A DNA stretch of 64,000 bases from a bacterium (GTDB lineage: Bacteria > Patescibacteriota > Saccharimonadia > Saccharimonadales > UBA4665), in the NCBI GenBank assembly GCA_021783725.1, contig JAJXTN010000006.1:1-64000 (forward strand). Reading direction: 5' to 3'. Position numbers and translations under genes: made by a program. Under the pieces are notes generated by a model that saw only the letters and a program-made list of their open reading frames with translations, did not search any database and was not told the origin of the DNA. Positions 24,785-33,394 of this stretch are shown here, one piece after another. The stretch's first letter is position 1. Every line of letters starts with the position of its first letter.

Positions 24785-25168
24785 ATGGCTCAAAATATCC
24801 ACGAAATTATACAAGTTGCCACAACTGCTAGGCAGTCTTTCGAGAAGGATGCTATCCCAAGACCACTACTGAGTTCGCTATTTAAGAACTACAATCCGGA
24901 TTTTCTAGACGTCGATAACTACATAGATTTTTCGCTCAAGCGGTTTCCGAAAGATAATTGCTGGCTAGCCAGTGTCTATTTGCGTCATGTCTTAGGTGAA
25001 GGCGATGTCGTAGAAGGTGCTTATGATCTCGAAGTCCACCAGTACTTACAAATCGGCAAACTGGCAGTCGATATTACCGCCGATCAATTTGGTGGCCCAC
25101 CGGTTTACGTCGGTCCGATAGTTGAACCATGGGTGGCTGGTCGAATCATGCAACCTTTTGATAGTTAA
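24785..25168 (+). CDS. Putative cysteine-peptidase/transglutaminase-like protein, 127 aa
   Basis: The order Cys (DNCWLASVYLRHVLG), His (EVHQYLQIG) and Asp (VDITADQFGGPP) matches the catalytic order of papain or transglutaminase-like folds. The DITADQF motif is typical of small bacterial proteins of that type. This is inference from motif order only. No signal peptide is seen. It is coupled to the preceding 112 aa gene. Confidence 0.45.
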   Translation: MAQNIHEIIQVATTARQSFEKDAIPRPLLSSLFKNYNPDFLDVDNYIDFSLKRFPKDNCWLASVYLRHVLGEGDVVEGAYDLEVHQYLQIGKLAVDITADQFGGPPVYVGPIVEPWVAGRIMQPFDS

Positions 25169-25301
25169 TCATCTAGCAAAGTTATGTCGGCTGATGTCGC
25201 TATACTGGAATTGGCATCCGACAGCGCGGTTTATGGCGTCAGCATCAACGGCTAGTTTGCTAAAGCCTAAAATTGGCGGATAATTGGCTTAAAGGGACAA
25301 T

Positions 25302-25604
25302 ATGGAATCAGATAATCCCGAGAAGAATAATATAATCCAATTCCCATCGCCACCACAGCGATCGGCCGAAGGTGCTCCAGACCAGTCACTACCACAGCCA
25401 TCGGCTGAAGTCTTGGCCGAACTAGATAAGCTGAACGAAGCGGGTCGAACGGCAATCAGAGCGGTCAGAGTTTTCATCGACCACGGTCGACGACTATCTG
25501 ATAAACGTATTTATCGAAAAACAGCCCTCAATCTTCTACAGATAATTATCGGCGATGTGCTAAGAGGCCAAGAAGCAATTCATCGCCCCGACGACCTCAA
25601 ATAG
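25302..25604 (+). CDS. Hypothetical protein, 100 aa
   Basis: I do not recognise this protein. The first 40 residues are Pro/Gln rich and likely disordered. The rest is predicted helical (VLAELDKLNEAGRTAIRAVR, RKTALNLLQIIIGDVLRG). A GGGAC stretch lies about six bases before the ATG. A weak hairpin (CCGGGT/ACCCGG, 25621-25640) follows the gene and may terminate it. Confidence 0.5.
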   Translation: MESDNPEKNNIIQFPSPPQRSAEGAPDQSLPQPSAEVLAELDKLNEAGRTAIRAVRVFIDHGRRLSDKRIYRKTALNLLQIIIGDVLRGQEAIHRPDDLK

Positions 25605-25687
25605 CTGGTTTTAATAATATCCGGGTTTACTTTACCCGGCATCAGATATAAATTTGTAATATCAACTATCAGGGAGATGATAAGCAT

Positions 25688-26020
25688 ATGGCAGAACAAT
25701 ATTTTGCACCAGGAGTTAGTCCAGACGTCAGGCGTTTAGCTATGGCTGGACAGTGGACGGCGGCTGAGCAGGCTGAAGCTGAGTTAATACAACATGGTCC
25801 TCTAGAACGGATTACCCCAACTATATTGTCGGAATGTGGTGAGTGTCCTTTTGATCAAGTCGATTCGGAAGCTATACAAAATGCCCAGCGAGCTGGTTTA
25901 TCAGAGCTGGCGACTGGTACCAAGAACGCCATGGACGCTAGGCATGCGCGCTGTCAATCAATCGGTAGGGGGGCGATGCACCCATTCTCAAATAGTTGTT
26001 TTGCGGAAAACGTTGGTTAG
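25688..26020 (+). CDS. Hypothetical protein, 110 aa
   Basis: I do not recognise this protein. It is a soluble helical protein with four cysteines (CGEC, then one near residue 88 and one near 105), which could bind metal or form disulfides. A good ribosome site (AGGGAGATG) lies about ten bases before the ATG. Confidence 0.5.
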   Translation: MAEQYFAPGVSPDVRRLAMAGQWTAAEQAEAELIQHGPLERITPTILSECGECPFDQVDSEAIQNAQRAGLSELATGTKNAMDARHARCQSIGRGAMHPFSNSCFAENVG

Positions 26021-26047
26021 GCTTTAGTGCTTGTTTACCGTAGTCGG

Positions 26048-26053
26048 TATAAT
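26048..26053 (+). promoter_or_regulatory. -10 box of a leaderless MBL-fold gene
   Basis: TATAAT lies exactly six bases before the ATG at 26060 and there is no ribosome site. Confidence 0.55.
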
Positions 26054-26059
26054 TGAAGT

Positions 26060-26695
26060 ATGAAAATTACTAAGTATGGCCATGCTTGTTTACTGGTCGA
26101 GGATGACAATCGTCGATTGATGATTGATCCAGGCAGTTTGACTAAATTGCCGGCCAAGCTCGACAATGTCGCGGTGGTCATCGTGAGCGATGAGCACTAC
26201 GATCATTTTAGTATCGACAATCTAAAAGCTATCTTGGACCAAAGCCCTGATGTACATATATACACGACGGCTGTGGTTGCTGACCATCTGACGGCTAATA
26301 ATATTAATTGTCAGGCTATCGTGGGCCACCAAGTGATTGATAGTGGCGGTTTCAAACTTGATTTAAATGAAGTCGATCATGCCATCGTCCATGGTTCATC
26401 GCCGTGCCGAGTATTGACCGTTAAGGTTGATGATTGGCTATACTATGCCAGTGATTCGTTCGTCCCGACCACCGCTAAGGTCAAAGTTTTGGCTATCCCG
26501 ACCAGTGGACCGTGGTTCAAAACCACTACTGCCATCGACTATGCTAACGCCATTACAGCCGAATATCTGATCGCCACCCATAATGGCTTAAATAGCGATA
26601 TCGGTAACCAAGTCATCCATAACTCGATGGTCAGTCACATCAAAAATAAACAGTTTGTCTACTTGGTCGATGGCGAATCGCACCAGTTTAATTAA
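26060..26695 (+). CDS. MBL-fold hydrolase-like protein with altered metal motif
   Basis: A UlaG/RomA-type metallo-beta-lactamase fold protein of 211 aa. GHACLLVEDDNRRLMIDPG is the usual opening. The first metal motif reads S-D-E-H-Y-D-H instead of T-H-x-H-x-D-H, so one histidine ligand is replaced by Asp. Later ligands are present (YASDSF, ATHNG). It may bind one metal or a changed metal set. The substrate is unknown. Its end overlaps the convergent LysR gene by four bases. Confidence 0.75.
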   Translation: MKITKYGHACLLVEDDNRRLMIDPGSLTKLPAKLDNVAVVIVSDEHYDHFSIDNLKAILDQSPDVHIYTTAVVADHLTANNINCQAIVGHQVIDSGGFKLDLNEVDHAIVHGSSPCRVLTVKVDDWLYYASDSFVPTTAKVKVLAIPTSGPWFKTTTAIDYANAITAEYLIATHNGLNSDIGNQVIHNSMVSHIKNKQFVYLVDGESHQFN

Positions 26696-27558
26696 ACTAT
26701 TGGTTCAAGTTTACTTTTAGCTAGCAGGCTGTCGACTTGGTTGGCCAGTGTTTCGAGCGCTCGAGACGAGTTATCTTTGCGGATGACTGTCCAGATTGGC
26801 CGATACAGTGGTTTAGTTTTTACTATCACTAACTGGTGATTCTGGAGTGAATCGCTGACGATATGCCTGGGCAGTAGGGCAGTGCCTTTGCCGGCTAGAG
26901 CCATATCTTTTAGGATTTCGATGCTGGTTGAATAGAATACTGGCGTGACATTCAGGCCGAGCTTTTTGAACAACTTTGAAAAATGACTATAGCTAGTCGA
27001 ATCTTTATTGAAAGCTAACCAATCATTTATGTTGGAGATTAATCCTGGTTTAGCTAAGTCAGGCGAACAGACGAATATAAATTCTTCGGCATGTTTATTG
27101 GTGATAATAATGTCTTTGCCCAAATCAGTTGGCTGGCCGGTGATCAGGCCGGCATCAATCTCGTTGGCTAGAAGCTCGCTTAATATGCGATTGGAGTTAT
27201 CAACCGACACCTCAATATTTTTGAGTAAGCTGATATTCTTGGGCACCGAAAATATAAGTTGGGCGACGGTGTCGATGATCCCCACCTGAAAATGGGTTGG
27301 CGAATCATGCTGGGCGATCCTGGTCTGCATTTTATTGATTTCGGCGGCAATTTTCTTGGCCGAATGGACGACGATTAGACCACGCTCTGTTAGCTCAACG
27401 GCCGATTTCTTGCGGACGCATAGCTTGACTCCCAGGCTTCGTTCTAATGAAGCAATCGAAAAAGTGATAGCCGGTTGCGAGACGTGGAGCTGTTTAGCGG
27501 CCGCTGAGAAACTACCAGTTTCAGCTACGGCCAGTAATTTTCGGTACCGATGATCCAT
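26692..27558 (-). CDS. LysR family transcriptional regulator
   Basis: The N-terminal winged HTH (RYRKLLAVAETGSFSAAAKQ, then LHVSQPAITFSIASLERSLG) and a LysR substrate-binding domain fill 288 aa. It is divergent from the inositol phosphate synthase gene across 106 bases of AT-rich DNA with repeated ATCAAT half-sites. LysR proteins commonly control the divergent neighbour, so regulation of the inositol cluster is a reasonable inference. The effector is unknown. Confidence 0.85.
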   Translation of the reverse strand: MDHRYRKLLAVAETGSFSAAAKQLHVSQPAITFSIASLERSLGVKLCVRKKSAVELTERGLIVVHSAKKIAAEINKMQTRIAQHDSPTHFQVGIIDTVAQLIFSVPKNISLLKNIEVSVDNSNRILSELLANEIDAGLITGQPTDLGKDIIITNKHAEEFIFVCSPDLAKPGLISNINDWLAFNKDSTSYSHFSKLFKKLGLNVTPVFYSTSIEILKDMALAGKGTALLPRHIVSDSLQNHQLVIVKTKPLYRPIWTVIRKDNSSRALETLANQVDSLLAKSKLEPIV

Positions 27559-27664
27559 AGCAACTAGTATACATCAATAAGTATTACTAATTATCAATAT
27601 AAGTTTGGTTTATGACCAATTGTTTTGTAGAATTATAATCACAAGCATAATAAAAGAAGGAAAT

Positions 27665-28771
27665 ATGTCCAAAATCAAGGTAGCAGTAGTCGGTGTCGGT
27701 AATTGTTTCTCAGCTCTATATCAAGGTTTTGAATATTACAAACTTAACAAGGACGTTTCGGTACCAGGTTTAATGTTTCCCGATATCGGTGGTTATGCGC
27801 CGACCGATATACAGGTTGTGGCGGCTTTCGACGTCGACAGGCGTAAAGTTGGTCAGCCGGTCGGTAAAGCGATTTTTGCTAAACCTAACTGCGCTAGAGT
27901 GTTCGCACCGACAGTGCCAGCCGGACCAAAAGTCTTGATGGGACAGGTGTTGGACGGAGTGTCTGAACATATGCTGGAAGTGCCAGAAGATCAAGGCTTT
28001 CGATTGTCGACCGCCAAACCGGTCGATGTCGTCAAAGCTCTGCGTGACTCCGGAGCCGATATATTAATCAATTATCTACCAGTTGGCTCGCAACTAGCTA
28101 CCGAATTTTATGCCGATGCGGCGATTGAAGCCGGCGTGGCATTTCTGAACTGCATACCGGTATTCATAGCTAGCAATCCAAAGTGGGAAAAGAAGTTTGC
28201 CGATGCCAAACTGCCAATCATTGGTGACGATATGCGTAGTGCCTTTGGGGCAAGTATCGTTTCGCAAGTAATGCAGGAACTAGCTTTTGACCGTGGTTTC
28301 GTAGTCGACTTTCACCAACAAATTAACATTGGCGGTAACACTGACTTCAATAATATGATGGTCCATAAACGTCTAGAGTCGAAGAAGAAGTCCAAAGAAA
28401 ATGTCATCCGGGCTCAGAATGATTTACGCGGTATAGAAGTTCCGGCTGATAGTTTGTTCGCCGGACCAAGTACCTACATACCGTATTTGCACGATAACAA
28501 AGTCGCTTACTTTAATCTGCGGTTACGCGGTTTCGGTGATGCGCCAGTCGATGTTGATATCAAATTATCGGTTCAAGACTCGGAGAACAGTGCTGGTGTG
28601 GTGATTGACGCTATTCGGTATCTCAAAGTTGCCCACGAACTGGGCATCGTCGGCGCATTGCGTGGACCAAGTGCCTGGACCCAGAAAACTCCGCCACAGC
28701 AGATGACTTACGCTGATGCCAAGTCGGCATGTGAAGCTTTTGCCCTGCGAAAAGTCCTGACGGCCGTGTAA
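27665..28771 (+). CDS. ino1: Myo-inositol-1-phosphate synthase
   Basis: It converts glucose 6-phosphate to inositol 1-phosphate (older naming inositol 3-phosphate) using NAD+. The Rossmann start is VAVVGVGNCFSAL. Family motifs include LINYLPVGSQLATEFYADAA, NCIPVFIAS and the conserved INIGGNTDFNNM. The 368 aa form resembles the short actinobacterial and archaeal enzymes. ATG at 27665 is chosen because AGAAGG lies six bases upstream; the longer frame from 27605 is less likely. It heads a cluster with a glycosyltransferase and a PIG-L protein. Confidence 0.9.
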   Translation: MSKIKVAVVGVGNCFSALYQGFEYYKLNKDVSVPGLMFPDIGGYAPTDIQVVAAFDVDRRKVGQPVGKAIFAKPNCARVFAPTVPAGPKVLMGQVLDGVSEHMLEVPEDQGFRLSTAKPVDVVKALRDSGADILINYLPVGSQLATEFYADAAIEAGVAFLNCIPVFIASNPKWEKKFADAKLPIIGDDMRSAFGASIVSQVMQELAFDRGFVVDFHQQINIGGNTDFNNMMVHKRLESKKKSKENVIRAQNDLRGIEVPADSLFAGPSTYIPYLHDNKVAYFNLRLRGFGDAPVDVDIKLSVQDSENSAGVVIDAIRYLKVAHELGIVGALRGPSAWTQKTPPQQMTYADAKSACEAFALRKVLTAV

Positions 28772-28849
28772 AATATCGATTGTTGTTAGTAAGATTAATG
28801 GTCTAGCAGTATATAAGAGTATAATCTCTGTTAAAATATTGGTAAGACC

Positions 28850-29833
28850 ATGTCAGAAAAAGATCAACCTGCATCCATATCTATAGTTGTGCCGGTATAT
28901 AACGAAGCGGCCGGTCTAGCTAAGTTCAACGACTCATTGGTCGATGTTCTTAAACGCAATCATATTTCAAATTTTGAAATAATCTATTGTGATGATGGCA
29001 GTCAAGACAATACGGCTGAACTGATTAGATCGTGGAATGTTAAGAACCCTAGATTTAAACTACTAAGTCTGTCTCGCAACTTTGGCAAAGAGAGCGCTCT
29101 AACGGCCGGTATCAGTCTAGCCAAAGGCGAAGTGATAGTGACAATTGATGGCGATGGCCAACACCCCGTCGAGCTACTACCAGAATTTATCGTTGAATGG
29201 CAGAAAGGTTCAAAAGTAGTTGTCGGTATCCGATTGACTAATGATGGCGCTGGCTGGTTCAAAACTTGGGGATCCAAACTATTTTATAACCTATTCAATC
29301 ATTTAACTGGTCAACGATTGGAGCCTGGTTCCAGCGATTATCGCTTGATTGACCAGACTGTTCGCCATGAATTCCTAAAGTTGAAAGAATCTGATCGAAT
29401 AACCAGAGGTTTGATAGACTGGCTGGGCTTCAATCGAAGTTACATCTATTTTCACGCTAAAGTACGCGAGGCTGGTGAAGTTGGCTACGGCAAACGTCAG
29501 CTAATCAAACTAGCCACCAACACTTTCGTCTCATTGTCACCTAAGCCACTGTACATGTTTGGCTACTTGGGGGTAATCATCACCGGGCTGTCATTGATAG
29601 TTGGTTTAGCCGTGCTATTCGAGCAGGTATTGCTGGGTGATCCGTTGGCGTGGAAATTTACCGGCACCGCCATGCTCAGTATTATGTTGCTTTTCCTGAT
29701 CGGCATAGTGCTGATGTCCCAAGGCATACTGTCGTTATACGTTTCCAATATCCAAGCCCAGAGCAAACGACGCCCATTGTTTGTTATTGATTATGATAAA
29801 TCAGCCGGTTATAAAAATAATGACGTTAATTGA
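28850..29833 (+). CDS. Polyprenyl-phosphate glycosyltransferase (GT2, GtrB/DPM-like)
   Basis: It transfers a sugar from a nucleotide donor to a lipid phosphate at the membrane. The GT-A domain contains ISIVVPVYNEAAGLAKF, YCDDGSQDNT and TIDGDGQHP (DXD-type). Two C-terminal membrane helices (about residues 230-255 and 265-290) are typical of GtrB/ArnC/DPM-like enzymes. Length is 327 aa. An inverted repeat (ATGGTCT...AGACCAT, arms near 28798 and 28845) brackets the promoter region. Confidence 0.85.
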   Translation: MSEKDQPASISIVVPVYNEAAGLAKFNDSLVDVLKRNHISNFEIIYCDDGSQDNTAELIRSWNVKNPRFKLLSLSRNFGKESALTAGISLAKGEVIVTIDGDGQHPVELLPEFIVEWQKGSKVVVGIRLTNDGAGWFKTWGSKLFYNLFNHLTGQRLEPGSSDYRLIDQTVRHEFLKLKESDRITRGLIDWLGFNRSYIYFHAKVREAGEVGYGKRQLIKLATNTFVSLSPKPLYMFGYLGVIITGLSLIVGLAVLFEQVLLGDPLAWKFTGTAMLSIMLLFLIGIVLMSQGILSLYVSNIQAQSKRRPLFVIDYDKSAGYKNNDVN

Positions 29834-29870
29834 ATTGACTATCGCTCTACCCAGGATGCTAGCTAAATAA

Positions 29871-32630
29871 ATGGCTGATAAGAAACGATCTCAAGCCAAA
29901 ATTACCAAAAGTCAGTCGATTACCAAAAAATCGGCGGCTTTAAAGCCAGCCAAAGCCAAGACTACCAAGCCTCTCAAAACGACATCGAAAAAAGTCACTA
30001 AACCAAAGTCAAAATCACCGGCCAAGCCTCGCAAAAAGCCAAGTGTCAAACAACCGAAGCTCAATAAAAAACTAACTAAGCTCGATCGACTGACTAATAT
30101 CATAGTCAAACATGCCAACTATCTGGCCATTGGGTCGGTGGTGGTGTTGTTGGCCACAACTATTTTATGGTCGATACTCGGCGCTAGGATTCAGCAGGGC
30201 AATGCCGACCAACTAGTTAACCCTTTGTTATTCCAAAACAACAATGTGTTCCGCGACGCCCAAATACCCGGTCAACACAGTTTCATACTCAAATGGCCAA
30301 TCTTTTTCATCATCAGCCTGTTCAACAATACGTCGTCGGCACTGATCGCCATAACCGTATCGGTAGTGGTGGTCACGGTTATGGCGCTGGTTTGGATAAT
30401 TTATCGGATTGAGCGCCGACCGTTATATTTCGCGGCCATATGTTTAGCTTTGGCTTCGGTATTATTATTGATACCGCCTCAGCCTTACGCTGGCGGAATA
30501 TTACCGGTGAATATGGCAATGCTGGCGTCGAGGAATATCGAATATATCTTATATATCGTTGCCTTAGTGGCGCTAGTTAAAGTCAATAAACTTACTAGTC
30601 GCTGGTTGTGGGCTGGCATCGCCGGACTGACTCTATTGATTGCTAGCGATAAAATATTTGCCACCATGATTATTGGCGGCAGTGTTCTAGCGTCAATCGT
30701 CTATACGGTTTTTCGAAAACGACAGTATGCGATTACGGCTACTTCGGGCATTATTATTGGTACCATAGCAACAGTTGTCGCCACCGCCATACTAGGGCTA
30801 ATTAATTATTTAGGCATTGTGATCATTCTGAATCAAACGGCAGCCAGTCCGTACGCGGTAATTTACAACTTACACAAAGTCGTTCTGGGCTTAATCTATT
30901 CAATTTCGGCGTTATTGACTAATATGGGAGCCAATCCAGCATTTGACGCTGTGAAACTGCGCGATACACCAAATTTTGCTGTTAGTCGACTATTGAGTTG
31001 GTCGGGACTGGGCTATATCGTAAATAGCGTAATTTTAATAGTCGGCGTTCTGGCGGTGGGTTATATTTTAGCCCATAGTTTAGCCAAGACTAAACCAAAG
31101 GCAGTGCCAGACGATCGGCCGTTCAAGCTGGTCATCATGCTGGCATGGTCATCATTTGTAACCTTCGGCGCATTCATATTCACCAATCATGAATATTCAG
31201 TCGATGCACGGTACCTATCGATAGCATTGCCGACTTTATTTATTGCGATGGCTGTCTATGGCCGTAAGTTGAAATTACAACCTCGATTATTGATAGTCAC
31301 GATGGGAGTGTTGTTGTTGGCCATAGCATCTGGGATATATGGGACGACGAACATTTATCATCAAGACACCCAAGCGATGGCCAATATTAATGCCCGGAAT
31401 CTGACGGTCGCGCAAGCAGTTAAGCGCAATCACATTAGTCTGCTAGCCGGCGATTATTGGCGGGTGATACCGATTCGAGCCCAATCAAATCAGAGTTTGA
31501 CGACCATCCCGCTCAACACCTGCACCCAGCCGAGAAACGTCTTATCGAGCTTGGCTTGGCAGAAAAACTTAGCTACGACCAGCTTCGCTTATTTATGGTC
31601 ATACGATCGAGGTTTGACCGACTATCCACAATGTGGCTTACAGACTATCGTTAACGCTTTCGGTAAACCCAACAAAAGTGTCACGATTACCGGAACTGTC
31701 GAGAAACCGACTGAGGCGCTGTTGTTTTACGAAGGCGGGATACACAAGGATTCGATCGCCAACTCACTCCGAAACACCAAAACCGTCACGGTGGTGCCGG
31801 GCAAAATCTCAGAATACCCGCCTCCAATATGCAAAAGTGGACATACTGTCATGAATATCGTTGCTCACGAGGACGATGATTTATTATTCATGAATCCTGA
31901 TCTGCAGACTGCAATTAGTCAAGGAACCTGCGTTAGGACTGTATTCTTGACAGCTGGGGACTCCGGATCGGGTAGTTTCTATTGGTTGTCCCGCGAGCAG
32001 GGATCACAAGCCGCCTATAACTTAATGGATGGGCCGACTAAAGATCAATGGGTCAGCCGGATTGTTAAAATTGCCGAAAATCAATATATCACTATCGAGA
32101 CGCCACGCAACAACCCATCGATTAGCCTAATATATATGCATTTGCCGGATGGCAATCTATTTGGGCAAGGTTTCAAGGATAATAATTATGAAAGTTTACT
32201 GAAACTTGAGACCGGCGCCATACCTGAAATTCACAGCGTCGATAAACAATCGCACTATAGTGATCAAGACGTAACGAATACCCTGACGACTTTAATGGCT
32301 TATTTCAATCCGGAACAAATCAATACCCAAGCCGATGACTCAAGCCATGACTTTCCAGATCACAGTGATCATGTTGCGGCCGGCAATTATGCCACCAGGG
32401 CGGCAACTTTATATGGTGGCGGGACGATCAACGTCCCCATAAAGTACTACGATGGTTATCCAGTCAGAGATCTTGGGCCCAATCTAACCGATGCCGAAAT
32501 TGCCAATAAGCAAGCAATCGTATTTGCTTACGCGGCCTATGATGGAGCGGTCTGTGGCTCAATCGAAAGTTGTAGCCACGTCTATGCTTATAGCGCATTC
32601 ATGGCTCGTCAATATCAATCTAATCGCTAG
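29871..32630 (+). CDS. Large membrane protein with C-terminal PIG-L deacetylase domain
   Basis: The 919 aa protein starts with a Lys-rich cytoplasmic tail (1 to about 75). About ten membrane helices follow (about 85-505), laid out like a GT-C or mannosyltransferase-type membrane domain, then an extracytoplasmic linker. The last 265 residues are a PIG-L/LmbE zinc deacetylase: AHEDDD (about 665) replaces the usual AHPDDE, and DHSDHVAAG (about 830) supplies the late histidine. PIG-L enzymes deacetylate GlcNAc-inositol-type substrates. The gene follows ino1 and a lipid-linked GT2 by a short gap. Confidence 0.8.
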   Translation: MADKKRSQAKITKSQSITKKSAALKPAKAKTTKPLKTTSKKVTKPKSKSPAKPRKKPSVKQPKLNKKLTKLDRLTNIIVKHANYLAIGSVVVLLATTILWSILGARIQQGNADQLVNPLLFQNNNVFRDAQIPGQHSFILKWPIFFIISLFNNTSSALIAITVSVVVVTVMALVWIIYRIERRPLYFAAICLALASVLLLIPPQPYAGGILPVNMAMLASRNIEYILYIVALVALVKVNKLTSRWLWAGIAGLTLLIASDKIFATMIIGGSVLASIVYTVFRKRQYAITATSGIIIGTIATVVATAILGLINYLGIVIILNQTAASPYAVIYNLHKVVLGLIYSISALLTNMGANPAFDAVKLRDTPNFAVSRLLSWSGLGYIVNSVILIVGVLAVGYILAHSLAKTKPKAVPDDRPFKLVIMLAWSSFVTFGAFIFTNHEYSVDARYLSIALPTLFIAMAVYGRKLKLQPRLLIVTMGVLLLAIASGIYGTTNIYHQDTQAMANINARNLTVAQAVKRNHISLLAGDYWRVIPIRAQSNQSLTTIPLNTCTQPRNVLSSLAWQKNLATTSFAYLWSYDRGLTDYPQCGLQTIVNAFGKPNKSVTITGTVEKPTEALLFYEGGIHKDSIANSLRNTKTVTVVPGKISEYPPPICKSGHTVMNIVAHEDDDLLFMNPDLQTAISQGTCVRTVFLTAGDSGSGSFYWLSREQGSQAAYNLMDGPTKDQWVSRIVKIAENQYITIETPRNNPSISLIYMHLPDGNLFGQGFKDNNYESLLKLETGAIPEIHSVDKQSHYSDQDVTNTLTTLMAYFNPEQINTQADDSSHDFPDHSDHVAAGNYATRAATLYGGGTINVPIKYYDGYPVRDLGPNLTDAEIANKQAIVFAYAAYDGAVCGSIESCSHVYAYSAFMARQYQSNR

Positions 32631-32658
32631 AAATGTTCGCCTAATCCTCGGATTACAG

Positions 32659-32664
32659 TATAAT
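32659..32664 (+). promoter_or_regulatory. -10 box of tRNA-Cys
   Basis: TATAAT lies 11 bases before the mature tRNA. A weak TTCGCC lies 17 bases further upstream. Confidence 0.5.
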
Positions 32665-32675
32665 GCTTGGAAGTT

Positions 32676-32749
32676 GGCGCCTTGGCGGAGTAGTTACGCA
32701 GCGGTCTGCAAAACCGCGTACACGGGTGCAAATCCCGTAGGTGCCTCCA
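32676..32749 (+). tRNA. tRNA-Cys(GCA)
   Basis: The 74-nt tRNA has acceptor GGCGCCT/AGGTGCC, anticodon stem GCGGT/ACCGC with loop CTGCAAA (anticodon GCA), T loop TGCAAAT and discriminator T followed by CCA. Confidence 0.94.
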
Positions 32750-32764
32750 GCTCTGTTTTCATAC

Positions 32765-32815
32765 GAAGCTCCGTTTTTATATCAAAAGCGGAGCTTCTGC
32801 TATAAAAAGCTCCGC
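32765..32815 (+). terminator. Competing hairpins after tRNA-Cys
   Basis: Three arms are present: GAAGCTCCG (32765-32773), CGGAGCTTC (32789-32797) and AAGCTCCGC (32807-32815). The middle arm can pair with either outer arm, so two exclusive hairpins are possible. This could be a double terminator or an attenuator-like switch. Beyond it, up to 32934, I see only the promoter of tRNA-Leu (TATAAT at about 32915). Confidence 0.5.
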
Positions 32816-32934
32816 CTCTCCTGAAAAGCCTCGCTTTACCCCAAATCAAAGTATCTTTAATTTGGGGACCTCATTAATCCCATAAACTTGGCTATGCCTA
32901 ATGATAAAGTTTTGTATAATAGTTTGGTAATAGC

Positions 32935-33022
32935 GGGCGAGTGGCGGAATTGGTATACGCGACGGACTTAAAATCCGTTGGTCTTAACAACCTTGAGGGT
33001 TCAAGTCCCTCCTTGCCCACCA
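32935..33022 (+). tRNA. tRNA-Leu(TAA)
   Basis: The 88-nt tRNA has acceptor GGGCGAG/CTTGCCC, anticodon stem ACGGA/TCCGT with loop CTTAAAA (anticodon TAA), a long variable arm, T loop TTCAAGT and an encoded CCA. Confidence 0.95.
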
Positions 33023-33023
33023 T

Positions 33024-33212
33024 ATAAAATGCCTCGGCTTATGCCGGGGCTTTTTATATGGTAGCAAAGATGGGACTTGAACGGGATTGCCAGTGGCAAT
33101 CCCCGCGACAGACCAACCTACCGGAATACGAGTGCCATAAAATGCCTCGGCTTATGCCGGGGCTTTTTATATGGTAGCAAAGATGGGACTTGAACGGGAT
33201 TGCCAGTGGCAA
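33024..33212 (+). repeat. Perfect 76-bp direct repeat after tRNA-Leu(TAA)
   Basis: Positions 33024-33099 and 33137-33212 are identical. Each unit has the terminator hairpin and then, on the minus strand, a tRNA-like 3' tail (CCGTTCAAGTCCCATC ending TACCA). Perfect identity in non-coding DNA implies a recent duplication or gene conversion. No gene is present between 33023 and 33394. Confidence 0.8.
33032..33055 (+). terminator. Terminator after tRNA-Leu(TAA)
   Basis: Stem CCTCGGC/GCCGGGG with loop TTAT, followed by TTTTT. The whole hairpin is repeated 113 bases further on as part of a 76-bp direct repeat. Confidence 0.7.
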
Positions 33213-33329
33213 CTCACAAATATTCGCCTACGGGCGAATTTCTCGAGCCCACCTCAGCTCAGGTGATGAATCACTCCGGGCTTCCGGTCTTGCTAACTGC
33301 CACTGGCAGTTCTCACCCACCCCGTGAGG

Positions 33330-33347
33330 CAAGTCCCTCCTTGCCCA
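33330..33347 (+). repeat. Copy of the tRNA-Leu(TAA) 3' end
   Basis: Eighteen bases identical to tRNA positions 33002-33019 (T loop through discriminator, without CCA), 328 bases downstream of the original. The intervening DNA includes the 76-bp repeats and an inverted TGCCAGTGGCA / TGCCACTGGCA pair. Confidence 0.7.
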
Positions 33348-33394
33348 AGAATAGACTTGACCGATAAAAATCATTAGCTTGATATACTAGAGTT

